Shown here one piece after another: positions 22,659-34,900 of a stretch of DNA of 64,000 bases. The translations under genes and the position numbers were made by a program. Source of the stretch: Sphaerolaimus hirsutus (Eukaryota; Nematoda; Chromadorea; Monhysterida; Sphaerolaimidae); the NCBI GenBank assembly GCA_964036195.1, contig OZ038450.1, positions 3,722,701-3,786,700 of the forward strand, in the 5' to 3' direction. Under the pieces are notes generated by a model. The model was not told the DNA's origin, did no database searches, and saw only the letters and a program-made list of their open reading frames with translations. Each line of letters opens with the position of its first letter. The stretch's first letter is position 1.

Positions 22659-25216
22659 ATGTCCGATCAAGGCGTTTGGCGGGTGCCGGCGCCGCCGCCG
22701 CCCGTCCAAGCTCAAATTCGAGCTGGGGTTGCGGTCAGTGTTTTGATCCCTTTATTTCAAAGTTTCGTCGATACGTTTACGCTGTTTGTGGGGGCCTAAT
22801 CTGTTATTTGGAACAGTGCCAGAATGCTCTTGTTTCAAAGTAGTTTGTAATAATATTCTAGGTGGCGTAAAAACGGAAGTTGAGTAACTGAATCACTCGA
22901 ACATAAGCATAAACCATTAAATCTGTGAACACGTCAGATTGTAATGATAGGTATTTAGTATACTATTATTGTAGCTCGTGCAAAATTATTTGCAAAGTAA
23001 AACCATTTTTTTATGTATTTGAACGAATTTTTTACCGTAAAATAGGTAAATTAAAAACTTCTGTTGCGCCCTGGAAACAAATAACAATTGCGCACCTATC
23101 TTTAGAAATTAAAAGTTAGAAATTTCACGCAGATTTCTATCCACGAGTTTTTCCCTGGCCTGGTTGAATATTTTTGTTGCTGAGCTCACTTTAACATTGT
23201 CAACTCCAATTCGCAGTTCGGTCAACTGCAAGAAGCGCTTCGAATGCAAGCGCAGGCTTCCATGCAAGAATCCATGCAAGTGGCCCTTTCTCGGACTTAC
23301 TCAGATAACAACAATCAGCCACAAGTGCGGCAGCTTGCCAGCGCTGAGATGGTGAGAAATTTGAACCGGACGTTTTGTGTTTAATTTTGTGCGCTGACCG
23401 AGTTAAGAAATTTGTTTGGGGGGGGCTTGTTTACAGAGGCCGGCGAACGGAGGGGGGCTCCCCCAAAAATTTTACCCAATTAGTGCCAAAAAATAGCTGA
23501 TGGGTATACAAAATACATACATATAGATAGGGTTCAAACGGTTTCCCGAAACTTTAGAAAAATCCTTTATTTTATGTGGAACCCGGGATGGGGTGGGCGC
23601 CCCCTGCAGACCCCCCTGCCCCCCAACCCTTGGCGACCCCCTCCACACAAACATTCAGGCTCGCTGCCAACTGTGTCTACTGCCGTGCGCCTCGTGGGCC
23701 AAGCTGGAGCGGCACACGCGTGCCACGCACATTGCAGTTGAAGAGATCCACTCGTTCTTGTGCACCCTGTGCGGCTTCACCGCCCAGTCCGCCCATCTGC
23801 TGATCACGCACAAGTTCGTCGTGCACGCGGATAGTATGGTAGGTTGTGGATGGGTGGTTTTCTTTCTGTGCGGTGGATCTACGTTGAACAGTTCCTGTTT
23901 GAAGTTTTCTGAGAACGAGGACGTATCCACGGCTGAGCCCGCCCCCGCTCGCCGAGCTCCGTAAACAAACATCCCCCCACTCAAAAATACGTCCCTGAGA
24001 AATGTGTATTTGAGCACTTCGCCCGAATGATTCTTATTTTTAGACGTAGCATAAAACACAGTCGTCCTTTCCTAAAGTTACATCTTCCACTTTACACGTG
24101 CAGGTAAAGTGGTTCGTGCCCGGCGGCGCTACCCCGGCTACGGCCCCGTTGCAGGCGGAAAATGCGCCCACGAATCTAGCGCCCGCGACCGCGGCGCAGC
24201 AATTCGCGCAGCTTACAACGCCAGCGTCGCAGAAGCAAGTCACGCCTGCCGACCAGGTGCCAGTCCCAGACCCTGTAAAATGTAAAATGTCACGCAAAGT
24301 GTCAAAAGTTATGGAAAATGCCCTGCAAAATGGCAACTCGGTTGCCATTTTGCAGGGCATTTTCCATGACTTTTGACACCTTGCATGACATTTGACATTT
24401 TACAGTGTCTCGGACCGCCCCCAGCCGCCCGGCACTTCGACGCTGGTGCAGATGCTTTCTGCGCCGCCGCGGCAGCAACACGCCGCCGCTCCCGCTGCCG
24501 CGCTGCCGTCGGACGACTCGGGCTTGGGCTTGAACACGGTGCACGAGAGTGGCTCGTCCAGCGGCCAGCCCAGTCCCGCGGTCGCCGCGCAGGTTTTTGT
24601 ATGCCTTTTGTTTTTGGTGGTGCTGAATAGGAGATTTTTCCGGAATTTTGAACTTTTTGGGCCTTTTTGAATTTTTGTGTTTCTGCACTGAAAATCGTAT
24701 TTTCGCTGATTTTAATCCGCGAGCCTAATGAATTATGAAATGCTGGCAATGAATGAATTCACTTTGAGTTTGCCCGGATCGGAAACTTTGTGAAACTTCT
24801 TTTTCCCTCCGTAGGTCGACGACAGCGCATTTCGCAAATCGCTCGTGTGTCACGAATGCGGCGAACTGTTCAGAGCGCAGGTGCCATTCCCAGACCCTTT
24901 ATACTGCCTTGTAAAATGTCGAATTTCATGCAGTGTCAAAAGTCATGTAAAATGCCTTGCAAAATGGCAACCGAGTTGCCATTTTGCAGGGCATTTTACA
25001 TGGCTTTTAACACTTTGCATGACATTTCACCGTGCGTTTTACAGTGTCTGGCACTGCCCCTTGCAGGACTCGTTGCAAAGGCATTTGCTGCGAAAACATG
25101 ACATGGGTTCGACGTGGTGGTATCGCTGCGTGGTGCCCGGCTGCGCGTACAGCGCTCGAGTTTTGGCAAATTTGCGTTCCCACCTGACTCGCGCGCACAA
25201 AATCTCTTGCCGTTAG
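22659..25216 (+). CDS. C2H2 zinc-finger protein, gene 1 (7 exons)
   Basis: Exons 22659-22733, 23217-23351, 23659-23838, 24104-24256, 24425-24592, 24815-24880 and 25067-25216 join in frame with every intron in phase 0, giving 308 aa. Residues 1-70 are Pro/Gln-rich. Exon 3 holds two C-x2-C-x12-H-x4-H fingers. Exons 4-5 form an Ala/Pro/Gln linker. A third finger is split by intron 6 after seven residues of its loop, and the last is C-x4-C-x12-H-x4-H. Fingers of this type usually bind DNA, so a nuclear regulator is likely. Introns 4 (24257-24424) and 6 (24881-25066) are related hairpin elements. Intron 3 holds a decayed hAT fragment (about 23890-23998). The start is the first ATG in frame. Gene 2 and modules 4-6 appear paralogous. 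Confidence 0.8.
24257..24424 (+). mobile_element. Hairpin intron (Introner-like) A
   Basis: This 168-bp intron starts GTGCCAGTCCCAGACCC and ends TCTCGGACCGCCCCCAG. Between these lie two long arms starting TGTAAAATG and ending CATTTTACA around a GCAACTCGGTTGC loop. Arm similarity extends almost to both splice sites. It splits a linker between exons 4 and 5. Confidence 0.75.
24881..25066 (+). mobile_element. Hairpin intron (Introner-like) B
   Basis: This 186-bp intron starts GTGCCATTCCCAGACCC and ends TCTGGCACTGCCCCTTGCAG. It has the same TGTAAAATG hairpin arms as A. It interrupts the third finger of gene 1 in phase 0. Confidence 0.75.
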
Positions 25217-25232
25217 TTGGGGACGTGTGATC

Positions 25233-25859
25233 CAGGGGTTTAGTAGGGGGGTACCCCCCCCCCAAATCCGCCAGCTATCTATCTATCCCGGAGGCCCGCT
25301 CAGCTATCTATCTATCCCGGAGGCCCGCTCAGCTATCTATCTATCCCGGAAGCAAAATTTTGGGCTACTATCCCCTAAACCCCCCCCCAATCGGCCAGCT
25401 ATCTATCTATCCCGGAGGCCCGCTCAGCTATCTATCTATCCCGGAAGCGAAATTTTGGGCTACTATCCCCTAAACCCCCCCCCCCCCCCAATCGGCCAGC
25501 TATCTATCTATCTGGAGTGATTTTAAAGAAATTTTGCATCAATTTTCGCTCAAAATCGCTAATTTTCGTACATTTTTATAGATTTTCACATTCAAAATTC
25601 TAATTCATGTTCCGTATTGCCTATTTTCAGCTATTCTTTGTACTATATGTACTTATATACCTATTTTTAGCTGTTTTTCTCCTACTTTTAGCGATTTTTT
25701 CCCCTTTCCTTCCTTCTATACCTCGGAAAAACCTATATTGAACCCCCGCGACCCCCCCCCCCCAACCCCCCCTCCAATTTTTTTTCTATCTATCCCTCCG
25801 GAGGAGCGATTTGCTATCTATATGAACCCCCGCGGGGGTCCAAATCTACAAAACCCCTG
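25233..25859. mobile_element. hAT-like word element (TATCTATC core), TSD GTGTGATC
   Basis: Ends CAGGGGTTTAGTAGG and CTACAAAACCCCTG are inverted. The 8-bp GTGTGATC flanks both sides (25225-25232, 25860-25867). The core repeats AGCTATCTATCTATCCCGGAGG units and poly-C runs. It lies 17 bp after the gene 1 stop and may be in its 3' UTR. Confidence 0.88.
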
Positions 25860-25867
25860 GTGTGATC

Positions 25868-26257
25868 TTTGTGTCGGGTGGGGGGGGGGGGGTGTTTTAG
25901 AGCGGCGTCCACCATGAGAAGCCTCAGTTGGAAAGTATGGATGAAATTGATTAATCGTAATATTGACAAATGCCAGTTTTTGTACTTGCATTTTTTGGTA
26001 AGCGATAACACAGTCGAAATAAAAACCTTGCTAAAGGTAGGGTTCAAACGGGATCCCGATCCCGGATCCCGTGAAATGAATTGTGACTAGTGTTAAGTGC
26101 GAACCAGACAAATAACGTTTTTATCCCGAATGGGGTTCAACTATTGTCACTTTCATCCATTTTTTTCAACTGAAATGTTGTCATCACGTCAAATCCACGT
26201 GAACGCCCTGAAATGCCGCCCAGTCAAGAAATCAATCCGCATTTACCCAATTTGCAG
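25868..26257. other. Spacer between zinc-finger genes 1 and 2
   Basis: No gene is seen. A short CCCGAT-word fragment (TAGGGTTCAAACGGGATCCC, 26038-26075) is present. TTTGCAG at 26251-26257 is an acceptor five bases before the gene 2 ATG, arranged like a spliced-leader site. Confidence 0.5.
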
Positions 26258-26262
26258 GCGAT

Positions 26263-29200
26263 ATGGACGATGCCCAGCGTTTACAGTTTACCATGAAGCA
26301 TTCTAGCCCGCACGAGGGTTATGTAGCTGCCCCGCAAGTTCCGCGAAATGCTCGACCCGATGTAATAATAGAGGAGGAGCCTACGCTCGCTGCTGAATGT
26401 GGGCGGAGCTTATGTCAGGTATTTTTCTTTGTTTAGGTCGTTTTCCCGGTGTACCGTGTAAATGACTTTGTGACACGAAAGATACCGTTTTTACGCTAGA
26501 TTTCTCAAGCACCACATGATTGTGGTGGGTCTCTATTTTCTGCATTAATTTTTTTTTTATCAATGTGGGCCTGTACTTAGGGTGGCTTTGTATGTGAGGC
26601 CATCAATTCAATTCGCGTGTATTTAATTTCTCATACGCATCACCTGCTGGTTGAGGCGAACGGTACAACTTTACGGTATATTTCCAAAATCGCTGTAAAT
26701 GGTACGGTACCGTAATTTTTGTGTAATTTGCGGTACGGTAAATACTGCCACCCTAATATCTGCCCCCACACAGGCGACCCCCCAACACCAGGCGAACACT
26801 TCAATCGAACATCAAAGCAGCGACCAATCACGATCGAGCACTATCAAAGTGAAAGCAGTGGTTCGAATGGATGAACATAACTTGCCCAATGTGGTTTATA
26901 TACCTGATTGCAAAAGTGAAACGTCCATTTCGTTTGGGCCGCAGCCGGTCGATGAGCAAATGCCCGTCGACAGTGGGCACGCGTGTGCAGACGAATTCGT
27001 GAATGTGAGAAAGTTTTGTGTTTTTTGTTTCTGAATTTTTTAAGAAAAAATTATCAGGGTGTATTATTTAGGGAATGTCCCATAACGGGGCCTAATCCCG
27101 GTTTCAAACAAATGTTTTATTTAAGAAATAAATTTCTTAAAATGGCCAAATTAGAAATACTTAAATCGATAGACGACTTTTTACTGATAATTGTAACTTT
27201 TTGTTTAAAACAAAAGTGTATTTGTCTGTTTTAATCCAGCACAGGGACGTATCCAGGATTTTTGAGCGGGGGGGGGCTGCTTGTTTACGGAGGCCGGCGA
27301 GGGGGGGGGGGCTCAGCCCCCCCCCCTAAAATCTTAGCTACATAGTGGCGGAATGGCGCCATGGCGCTGGCGCCATTAGTAGGCGCCACGCCATGGCGCC
27401 ATTGGCGTTGGCGCCAGCGCCATGGAACACTGTATTTGTATGTAGATACACATACAAAACAGCAAAAAGCATGACATCGAGTGTATTTATTACGATTTAC
27501 GGCCACATGGAGCAAATATGATGATGATACCATATGTCTGGTGAAGAATGCGCGCTTGCGCGCAAAAATTTTTACGCTGACGTTGAAAAAAGTCGCATTT
27601 TCCGGTCACTTTCTAGTCTCGCCCCGGGAGGGGGGGGCTGCAGCCCCCCCCGCCCCCCCCCTGGATACGGCCCTGATCCAGCACCAAGCGATATTACACC
27701 CAAATATAATGATATATGTTATAGAATGGGTAATCTGGGGTCAGGTGATTTTTTTAGTTTTGTAACCGTCGAAACCCATCCCAATAAAAATATCTAAATA
27801 CACACACGCATAGGATTGGCCGATGTTTTTTCAAACGTTTCTTAAAAAAAACGTTTAAAAAAAAACGAAACGTCTTTAATATAAAAAAACATACAAAAAA
27901 ATTGTTCAACCCTATACACCAATGTGCAATGTATCCATGCATAAATCCCCACCGCAGGCGCCCACCGAATCCACCAGCGAACCCAACCCAAGTTACAGCC
28001 AAAATGCCGCGCAGCAACAAAATCACATCACTGACACACCTCATCCATTCGCCTGTGGCCGGTGCCAGTTCACCGCAAAGAGTAGCCAAAAATTGAAAGT
28101 GCACATGAAGTCCCACAAGAAACGTGGTGGCCATTTTGGTGCACTTAATCAGGTGTGTCAAGTGAATTTTGTTGTTTACATCTGAATTTTATGTTTTGAA
28201 AAAAATCTCGGTTATTTTCATAGATTATCCAATAAGTTGTGTACTCGGTGGACATGATACTCTGCCCTCGCACTTATTTCTGTGTCACGTTGGAAGCGTG
28301 CCAATGATGTAAAGCATGCGATTTTTGTATAAAAAATAAATAATCATTGTTGTGAATAAGTTAACGTAGAGCGTTATAACAGATGTGACCTTTTTCAATT
28401 TTTTATGAAAATCGCAGCGTACAAAATCGTTGGCACGCTTCCAGCGGTAACTACGCGTGTAAAGTGACTGGAGTATGAGTGTAAATACATCGCTATGTCA
28501 CAGCACACGCAGAAAAGTTTTGTACCGCGCCGAAAATTATCATTCCGCGAACAAAAAAAGAAATAGTAGGTAGTCCTTTGGGTGTGGGGAGAGAAATAAT
28601 ACTCAGGTTTATATTTTATTGATTCATATAATATTCAGTTTAATGGTACTTTGAGCAGGGGTTTAGTAGGGGGGGGCAATCTATCTATCTATCCAGGAGG
28701 CAAATTTTTTGGCTACTATCCCCTAACCCCCCCCCCCCCAATCGTCCAGCTATCTATCTATCTGGAGCGATTTTTGAAAAAATTTCGCTCAAAATCTCTA
28801 ATATTCGTACCTTTTTATAGTTTTTCACCTCCAAAATCGCTAGTTCATGTTCATTATCGCCTATTTTGGCTATATATGTGCTTATGTACTTATTTTTAGC
28901 TATTTTTCACCTTCTTTTAGCGATTTTTCCCCCTTTTCTTCCTTCTATACCTCGGAAAACCCTATACATTGAACCTCCGCGAACCCCCCCCCCCCAAAAC
29001 CCCCCAACCTCCCCCCCGAAAATTTTTCAGCTATCTATCACTCCGTAGGAGCGATTTGCTATCTATATGAACCCCCGCGGGGGTCCAAATCTACAAAACC
29101 CCTGACTTTGAGACATTATTCTTTTCGAACAGTACATCCAAAAATTATGCGGACGGGGAAAAAATTTTCCGGTGCGCGACACAATTATGGGCAGTTGGAT

Positions 29201-30946
29201 AAATTTTACTATTTTCCTCTGATAGATTGCTGGAGCGAAATAGGACTTCAATTTTAATGAAATATAATTTTTATCAATCAACTTGTAACCGTTCACTCAA
29301 ATTGTTCTTTCAGCGGGCCGGCCCAGTGGGTTTGGCAGTCAGATCGAACGGGAGTGCAAATGCCGGTAGATCGAAATATCCTAAACTGAAACGTGTTCGT
29401 AATCCTGAAAGGCGACACCAGTGTTCTCATTGTGGTTAGATTTTTTTCGTCCATTGTTGTTGATGTCGCTGCATTTTATGTCCGTTAAAATCTGTGATTA
29501 AAATGTAAGGCGGCTTTACACGTTTTTCTGTGACGACAAAAATGTTCTGTACTTATACCCTTCTTTTGTCTTGAAAATTGCAAATTAGACTTAGGTGATG
29601 CCTCGATTTTAATGACCAGGTGCCTCTGTGCACGTAAACCTGGCGTACATGTAGACCCGTCGCGCATGTAAATGTACATGCGCGCCGGGTAGACATACAT
29701 CCGCGCCAGGTTTACATTCACAGAAGGCCTACGTCATCTTAATCAGCTTAGTTCACAAAAAAAACGTCAAAAAACGCCTAAGGCTATAAAAACACGCAGA
29801 GAAGTCGTTCATGCAAGTGGGCCACTTGAAGCAGCATCTCCTGGTGCACGTTGGGAGAAGGGAGTTTCCGTGCCCGGTGCACATGTGCAACAAAACGTAC
29901 AAATGGCGCTACGACCTCAATAGACATATAAGGACTTATCATCCCTATGAGGTAGGTTTGGTGCGTGACGCGTTTAGGGTAAATATGTTCGATCTGTTGT
30001 TTTTTAATGTTAATGATTTGCTTCAGTGTAATTGTTAGTATAAGCGTCGTTGGCCCCAAATTTATCCCTCGAAACTTTTGAATTTTCTTTGGTGTCAGGA
30101 TTGTTCAATGACTAGCGATAGGAATTACGGGAAAACTTTTGTATATTTTTTAACGGATTCTATAGATTGTAGCAGAAATCACAAATTGTCTGCCTTCTAC
30201 ATTTTGCTACATTAAAAAGCCAATATATTGAACGCCCCAGTGAATTTTTTTTCAAACTATATATCCCTACTTAGTAGTGATTTACGATCTATTTATCTGA
30301 CCCCCCTCGGGGGTTCAAATCTACAAGACCCCCGATCCACTCCAAAATTCACCACGTCAGGCGGACCAACATTTAGAGCGAACAGAGGGTAGTGAAACGC
30401 CGCGTATTTCTGCTAGCGCGGGCATTTCGCAATATTCCCAGTCTCCGCTTGAAAACAACGCTGATGCAGTGTTGACTGAAAATTCTAATGAAAATTCAAA
30501 TTCGGAGAATGTTGAATCTACTGAAAGTGTGCCTGAAAATGGGTTGGATGATGTGCCGCTATTGGTGTCGGTGGCGAAAAAGGTGCGATTTTTGTTTTGA
30601 TATACTCGGCGGACAGCACACCTAGTATGGAAACCTACCATAATTTAATGAGTAAAATATTGTGATAAATTTTTGAAATTAATTGTTCCATAGTAAAAAC
30701 TAAATATTATGATGAAAAAACTGTAAAAAATTTGGTTCATTATTCGGATGGGTTATGGTAGGTTTCATACTAAGTGTGCTGTCCGCCGAGTATACATTTT
30801 GACTAATTTTAGTTGTTGTTTTTTGATTAGGAAAATCTAATTCTGATTTTTTGCAGACTTGTCCGATGGAAAATGGGATCGATGCCGTTTCAGAGGTTCC
30901 TATTCGCAAGATTCATAATGTTGGTTCAGTGCCGTGTGATTGGTGA
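26263..30946 (+). CDS. C2H2 zinc-finger protein, gene 2 (7 exons)
   Basis: Exons 26263-26418, 26774-27004, 27958-28152, 29314-29434, 29800-29951, 30361-30582 and 30857-30946 join in frame for 388 aa. Only the 29434/29800 junction is phase 1; the rest are phase 0. Exon 3 carries one C-x2-C-x12-H-x3-H finger. Exons 4-5 form a split C-x2-C finger (intron directly after the second Cys) and a C-x4-C-x12-H-x4-H finger. Exon 6 is Asn/Glu/Ser-rich and possibly an activation region. The C-x2-C then C-x4-C pair also occurs in genes 1 and 6, so these are probably paralogs. Introns are filled with word elements and MITE family M. Target DNA is unknown. Confidence 0.78.
26578..26756. mobile_element. TIR element with GGTACGGTACCGTAA core
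   Basis: TAGGGTGGC and GCCACCCTA ends enclose repeated palindromic words (ACGGTACCGTAA). It lies in intron 1 of gene 2. No clear target duplication was found. Confidence 0.55.
27242..27675. mobile_element. hAT-like element, TSD ATCCAGCA, with GGCGCC-palindrome insert
   Basis: Inverted ends CAGGGACGTATCCAGG and CCTGGATACGGCCCTG are flanked by ATCCAGCA at 27234-27241 and 27676-27683. At about 27335-27430 the core holds interleaved GGCGCC and CCATGG palindromes. It lies in intron 2 of gene 2, and a decayed relative lies in gene 1 intron 3. Confidence 0.85.
27811..27914. mobile_element. Short word element with AAACGTTT core
   Basis: Ends TAGGATTGGCC and TTCAACCCTA resemble those of 31619-42743. 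The core is repeats of AAACGTTT/AAAAAACG. No clear target duplication was found. Confidence 0.5.
28236..28480. mobile_element. MITE family with CGTTGGAAGCGTGCCAATGAT arms, copy 1
   Basis: ACGTTGGAAGCGTGCCAAT near 28288 and TTGGCACGCTTCCAGCG near 28429 are inverted arms. Relatives lie at about 47125-47345 and 50145-50345. Confidence 0.6.
28656..29104. mobile_element. hAT-like word element (TATCTATC core), TSD ACTTTGAG
   Basis: Ends CAGGGGTTTAGTAGG and CTACAAAACCCCTG are flanked by ACTTTGAG at 28648-28655 and 29105-29112. It is in intron 3 of gene 2. Confidence 0.88.
29610..29730. repeat. GCATGTA-word repeat in gene 2 intron
   Basis: Words such as GTACATGTAGACCCG and GCATGTAAATGTACATGCG alternate in both orientations between AGGTGCCTCTGTG and CACAGAAGGCCT. 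Similar words recur near 44520 and 44870. Confidence 0.45.
30225..30345. repeat. Decayed TATCTATC-type element end
   Basis: CCCCCCTCGGGGGTTCAAAT and TCTACAAGACCCC match the right end of 25233-25859. It ends shortly before exon 6 of gene 2. Confidence 0.5.
30601..30794. mobile_element. MITE family M, copy 2
   Basis: The cleanest copy: TATACTCGGCGGACAGCAC to GTGCTGTCCGCCGAGTATA. It occupies most of the last intron of gene 2. Confidence 0.9.
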
Positions 30947-31046
30947 ATGCAGTTTGGATTGATTTTTTACAGTGCAAGCTGTCATGCCTGCAATTGAGGC
31001 GAATGTTAATCGGACTAAACGATTTTTCCTGGCTTAAAAGTATCTC

Positions 31047-31474
31047 TTAAGGGTCGTTTACACGGTTTCGTGTGCCGACAAAAAAGTTACGCAAGAAAGT
31101 TCCATAATTCCGGAATAATATTCCGTATCTGCGGGAAAAGCCAGTGAAGTATACTCATTAGTTAAGTTTACACACATGCCAATTTGCATATAATTTGAGC
31201 CTGTCGTTCAAAACTTATTTGCATTTGAAGATGAATTTCAGTTGTCGGTTTGGTTTCAAAACGAAAACCGAACCGACAACTAAAATTCATTTTCAATTGC
31301 CTATAATTCTTGAACAACATGCTCAAATTATCTGCAAATTGGCATGTGTGTACACATAACTAGTGAGCACAATTCACCGTTTTTTCTTGCATATATGAAA
31401 CTTAATTCCAGAATTATGGAACTTTTCCACCAAACTTTTTTGTCGGCACACGAAAGCGTGTAAACGCTGCTTTA
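31047..31474. mobile_element. MITE with TTACACGGTTTCGTGTGCCGAC ends
   Basis: The left arm (GTTTACACGG...GTGCCGACAAAAAAGTT) and right arm (ACTTTTTTGTCGGCACACG...GTGTAAACG) are inverted. Internal arms CAGTTGTCGGTTTGG and CCGAACCGACAACT form a second palindrome. Confidence 0.75.
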
Positions 31475-31801
31475 GCTGCGTTGACACTGTCACTTTTTTG
31501 TGCCGACAAATTTTTTTCGCTTTCATGTCATGAAAATTGAATATTTGTTGTGTCGGACGTCTTACATCTCGATTCTCGATCAACCTTTTTGATCAGAACA
31601 AACAAACAATTTCACATATAGGGTTGGCAAGCGTTTTTTTTAAAGCGATTTTTTTTTTAATTCCGATTTTTTTTTTTTAAATCGCAGCACCCGTACCGAT
31701 TTTTTTTTTAAAATCGCTGGCAAAAAATGTTGGTACTCAAGCACTGGGTAAAATGCAAAAATTTTGCGCGCAAGCGCGCACTTTCATGCAAACAATCCAT
31801 C

Positions 31802-31941
31802 TGTTAAGTCCTTGATAAGTGATATCACTTCGTGATGATGATTTTTCCTTATGATGTCTTATTTAAATGTATCATCCAAGTAATCCGCACGATGCGACGA
31901 GCCGAATAAACGTGAATAACTTCAATGGCTTCACGTTAACA
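31802..31941 (+). repeat. 5' LTR of element 2
   Basis: A 140-bp TGTTAA...TTAACA repeat. It includes the palindrome AAGTGATATCACTT, a TATTTAAAT TATA-like site and an AATAAA signal near the end (GCCGAATAAACG). It is unusually short for a gypsy LTR. Confidence 0.95.
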
Positions 31942-31943
31942 AC

Positions 31944-31961
31944 TGGTGGACGAGCAGCACT
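31944..31961 (+). other. Primer binding site of element 2
   Basis: TGGTGGACGAGCAGCAC follows the LTR after a two-base AC spacer. The tRNA was not identified. Confidence 0.65.
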
Positions 31962-31998
31962 CGCAGCTAAAGTCTTTTTTTAAAGACACGTCGCACAA

Positions 31999-34900
31999 AT
32001 GTCGTCAAAAAAGGTAAATACCACTCGCACGAGTGATGCCACTAAAGGTAGTGATGCCACCACAAATGGTGAGGAAAAACATTCAAATAATGCCACCATT
32101 GGTGATGCCGCTGACAGCGATGCCGCTATAATTAGCGAAGATACCACTCCATGGAGTGATGCCGCAGATAGCGATGCCATGCCTCGACATGATGCTACCA
32201 TAAATGGTAATGCCACCAAATTATCGGGTGATGCCAGCTCAGCTGAAGATACCACCAGGTATATGTTGAATACCACCATTACCGGTGATGCCGCAAAAAT
32301 TAGCGAAGATACCACGAATGCCACCACAAAGGGTGATGCCGCAAACGTTAGCGAAGAACCACAAGGTTTAGCGGGCATAGCCGCATTAGCATCAAGGGTA
32401 ATGCTAGGGGAGAATCACCCGATGGTTCTACAAGGGAAAAATCCATTAATTTCGGCAAATACTAGAAGCAAAAAACGTTCAGTAATGCCGCCGGGATTTA
32501 CAAATGAAGATTTTTGGGCACAAAAATATACGGAAATATCGAAAAACAGCCAAAAACAACATGTAACCAAGCCACAAATGGCTACACCGGACATACAGGA
32601 TAGCAGATCCTCCATTCCCATTGCACAAGTGACAACTACGTTTCCCTCCCCAACCAAGTCCACGATACCAATGGACCAAGTGACACAGTTGATAGAACAA
32701 CTGCAAGTGAACTTGACAAAGATGTTCACCAAGCAAATTCATGACATGAACACAACCTGGGCAAATATCCACGAAGAACATAAGTCCACTGCACAAGTCA
32801 TGGACTTACGACTCTCGGAATTGGAAAATCACATGGCAATTGTAACGGATCAGGTGTCCATGTTGTCATCGTCATCTCTGCCAAACTACGAAAACACGAA
32901 AAAAACAGTTTCTGCCAAACCAACAAATGAACTGGCTTTTCAACCACTGTCACAACAGGAAGTCATGCCAGTGAAAACAATCATGTCCAATAGTTCTGAA
33001 CCCTCCATGATCATGGGCACGCCACTACCTACACTGCTTCACACAATCCCAGTATTTAAAGGGGAAAAGCAAAATTTCAAAGACTGGAAGGAAACTGTAG
33101 ACCAGCATCTGTTCATGTTGCCCCAAGGGAGCGTAACCCAATTTTGGAACATAATTTTCAGGGTAAAGTTAGAGGGCTCAGCAAAAGAATTGTTCAAGTC
33201 ATTTACAAAAGAACAAAAAAGCGACTACGAATTTGTCCTATCAGAATTAGAAACGACGTATAAAACACATGGGTTGAGATTGCCTGTTGATAAGTGGGAA
33301 AAATTAGTCCAGTTTGAAGACGAATCATGCATTAAATTCTGTACGAGAATTATGAGTAAAGTGCCAAACGAGTACATCAAATTACTGCCAGACGAACAAA
33401 GAAAAACATTGATTCTGATGCGATTTCTCAGAGGCATCCAGTTAGAACGTTTTGACAAATCGGTGATTTTTGACCTGCATCTGAAAATTCAAAATGGGGA
33501 AGTAATTGAGCCAAGACATGCAGCTCAGATACTGGATGAATATCTCTTCAATTTGGAACGTTTGGGCTATAAGGCACGAAAACAATTCACAGTGGAAAAT
33601 AAAACATACACTAGCAACAAGTTTAGTGGAAACGTGCAAAAGAATAATTCAAGCGAAGGATATCCCAAATCCAATGACAAGTACTCGCGGTCTCAGAATC
33701 GAAATGATCGGTCTTCAAAATGCACCACATGTGGTAAATTTGGGCACAGAGCCAATAATTGCTGGTCAGGAACAACAACCACAAAACCACAACCCCCCAC
33801 CGCTGGATTTATGGGTGTGAAACGAATTGGCCCCGCAGCAACACATAATAGTTCAATGCCCGCACAAGAACGAAAACCAATGAAGGGCCCACTGTCAAAT
33901 TCGGAAGACAAGAAAAAATATCCAAATACAGTGTATACCTCAGAAACACCGGAAATGCACCTGGGATCAGAAGATTCAGAAGAGGAAAATACAGGTTATT
34001 CAGTGTGGTACATTTTCCAAATCATAATACTCATAATAAAATTTTTAATTTGTGAATTTATCCCTGCACAGAAACCAGCAATCAAGATGGTATTGAAGAA
34101 AATGGGACCGAGCCTGAACAAGAAAACGAAACTGATGAAAAGGATACTGAGCAACATTTTGGCCTGCATGTTCAAACTATCCCAGGATTTGAACAGGATA
34201 CGGATGATTCTGAATGATTTTCTGAAAAACGCTGTCTATAAAACAACTGATTATATTAATGTCTCCACCGAAAGATTGAAACTAGATGAACTAGCTAGAA
34301 AGAAAAACAGATACACTCGGAAGTGGAAAAAACATTCAAAATTTAGAAAAATAAAATATGTAGCACCAATCATAAATCGGCCTGACATTATTTCGACTCA
34401 AATCGAAATTGAAAATCAGCCAGTGACAGCATTATTAGACACAGGCGCTACTAAATCGGTCATGTCTATTCAAAATTTAAAGAAAATTCTACAGGCAGCA
34501 AAATTAGTCCCAGAAAATTATTTGAAAAATATAAACACCATCATTTATCATGCGTCAGGGCACACACTTCCAGGACAAATAAAAAAAGCATTTTTGAACA
34601 TCTCTCACACTGATATTTATGGAAAAAAAGTGAAAGCAGTCTTACCGTTCCTAATAAATATGACAAAACAAGCATCAAACCATATCTTGTTAGGCATGGA
34701 CATTTTACCAAAACTGAATGTCATACCAGACATAGTGAAAGCGTTTAATAGAGTAAACACTCTGACTCAGGTTCAAGCTCCTAAACAACAGAATAAATTT
34801 TGCATTTTCCCAGCACAAAAAACTACACTAAAAGCAAATACAGTAACTTCCATTCCTGCATACATAAACGGATGGGAAAATGGTTTGCAAGGAATTTGTC

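Noticed and set aside
25260-25510. CRISPR-like array in the TATCTATC repeats
   Set aside because: The units are part of a TIR element with an 8-bp duplication in a eukaryotic genome; spacing is irregular and there are no unique spacers.
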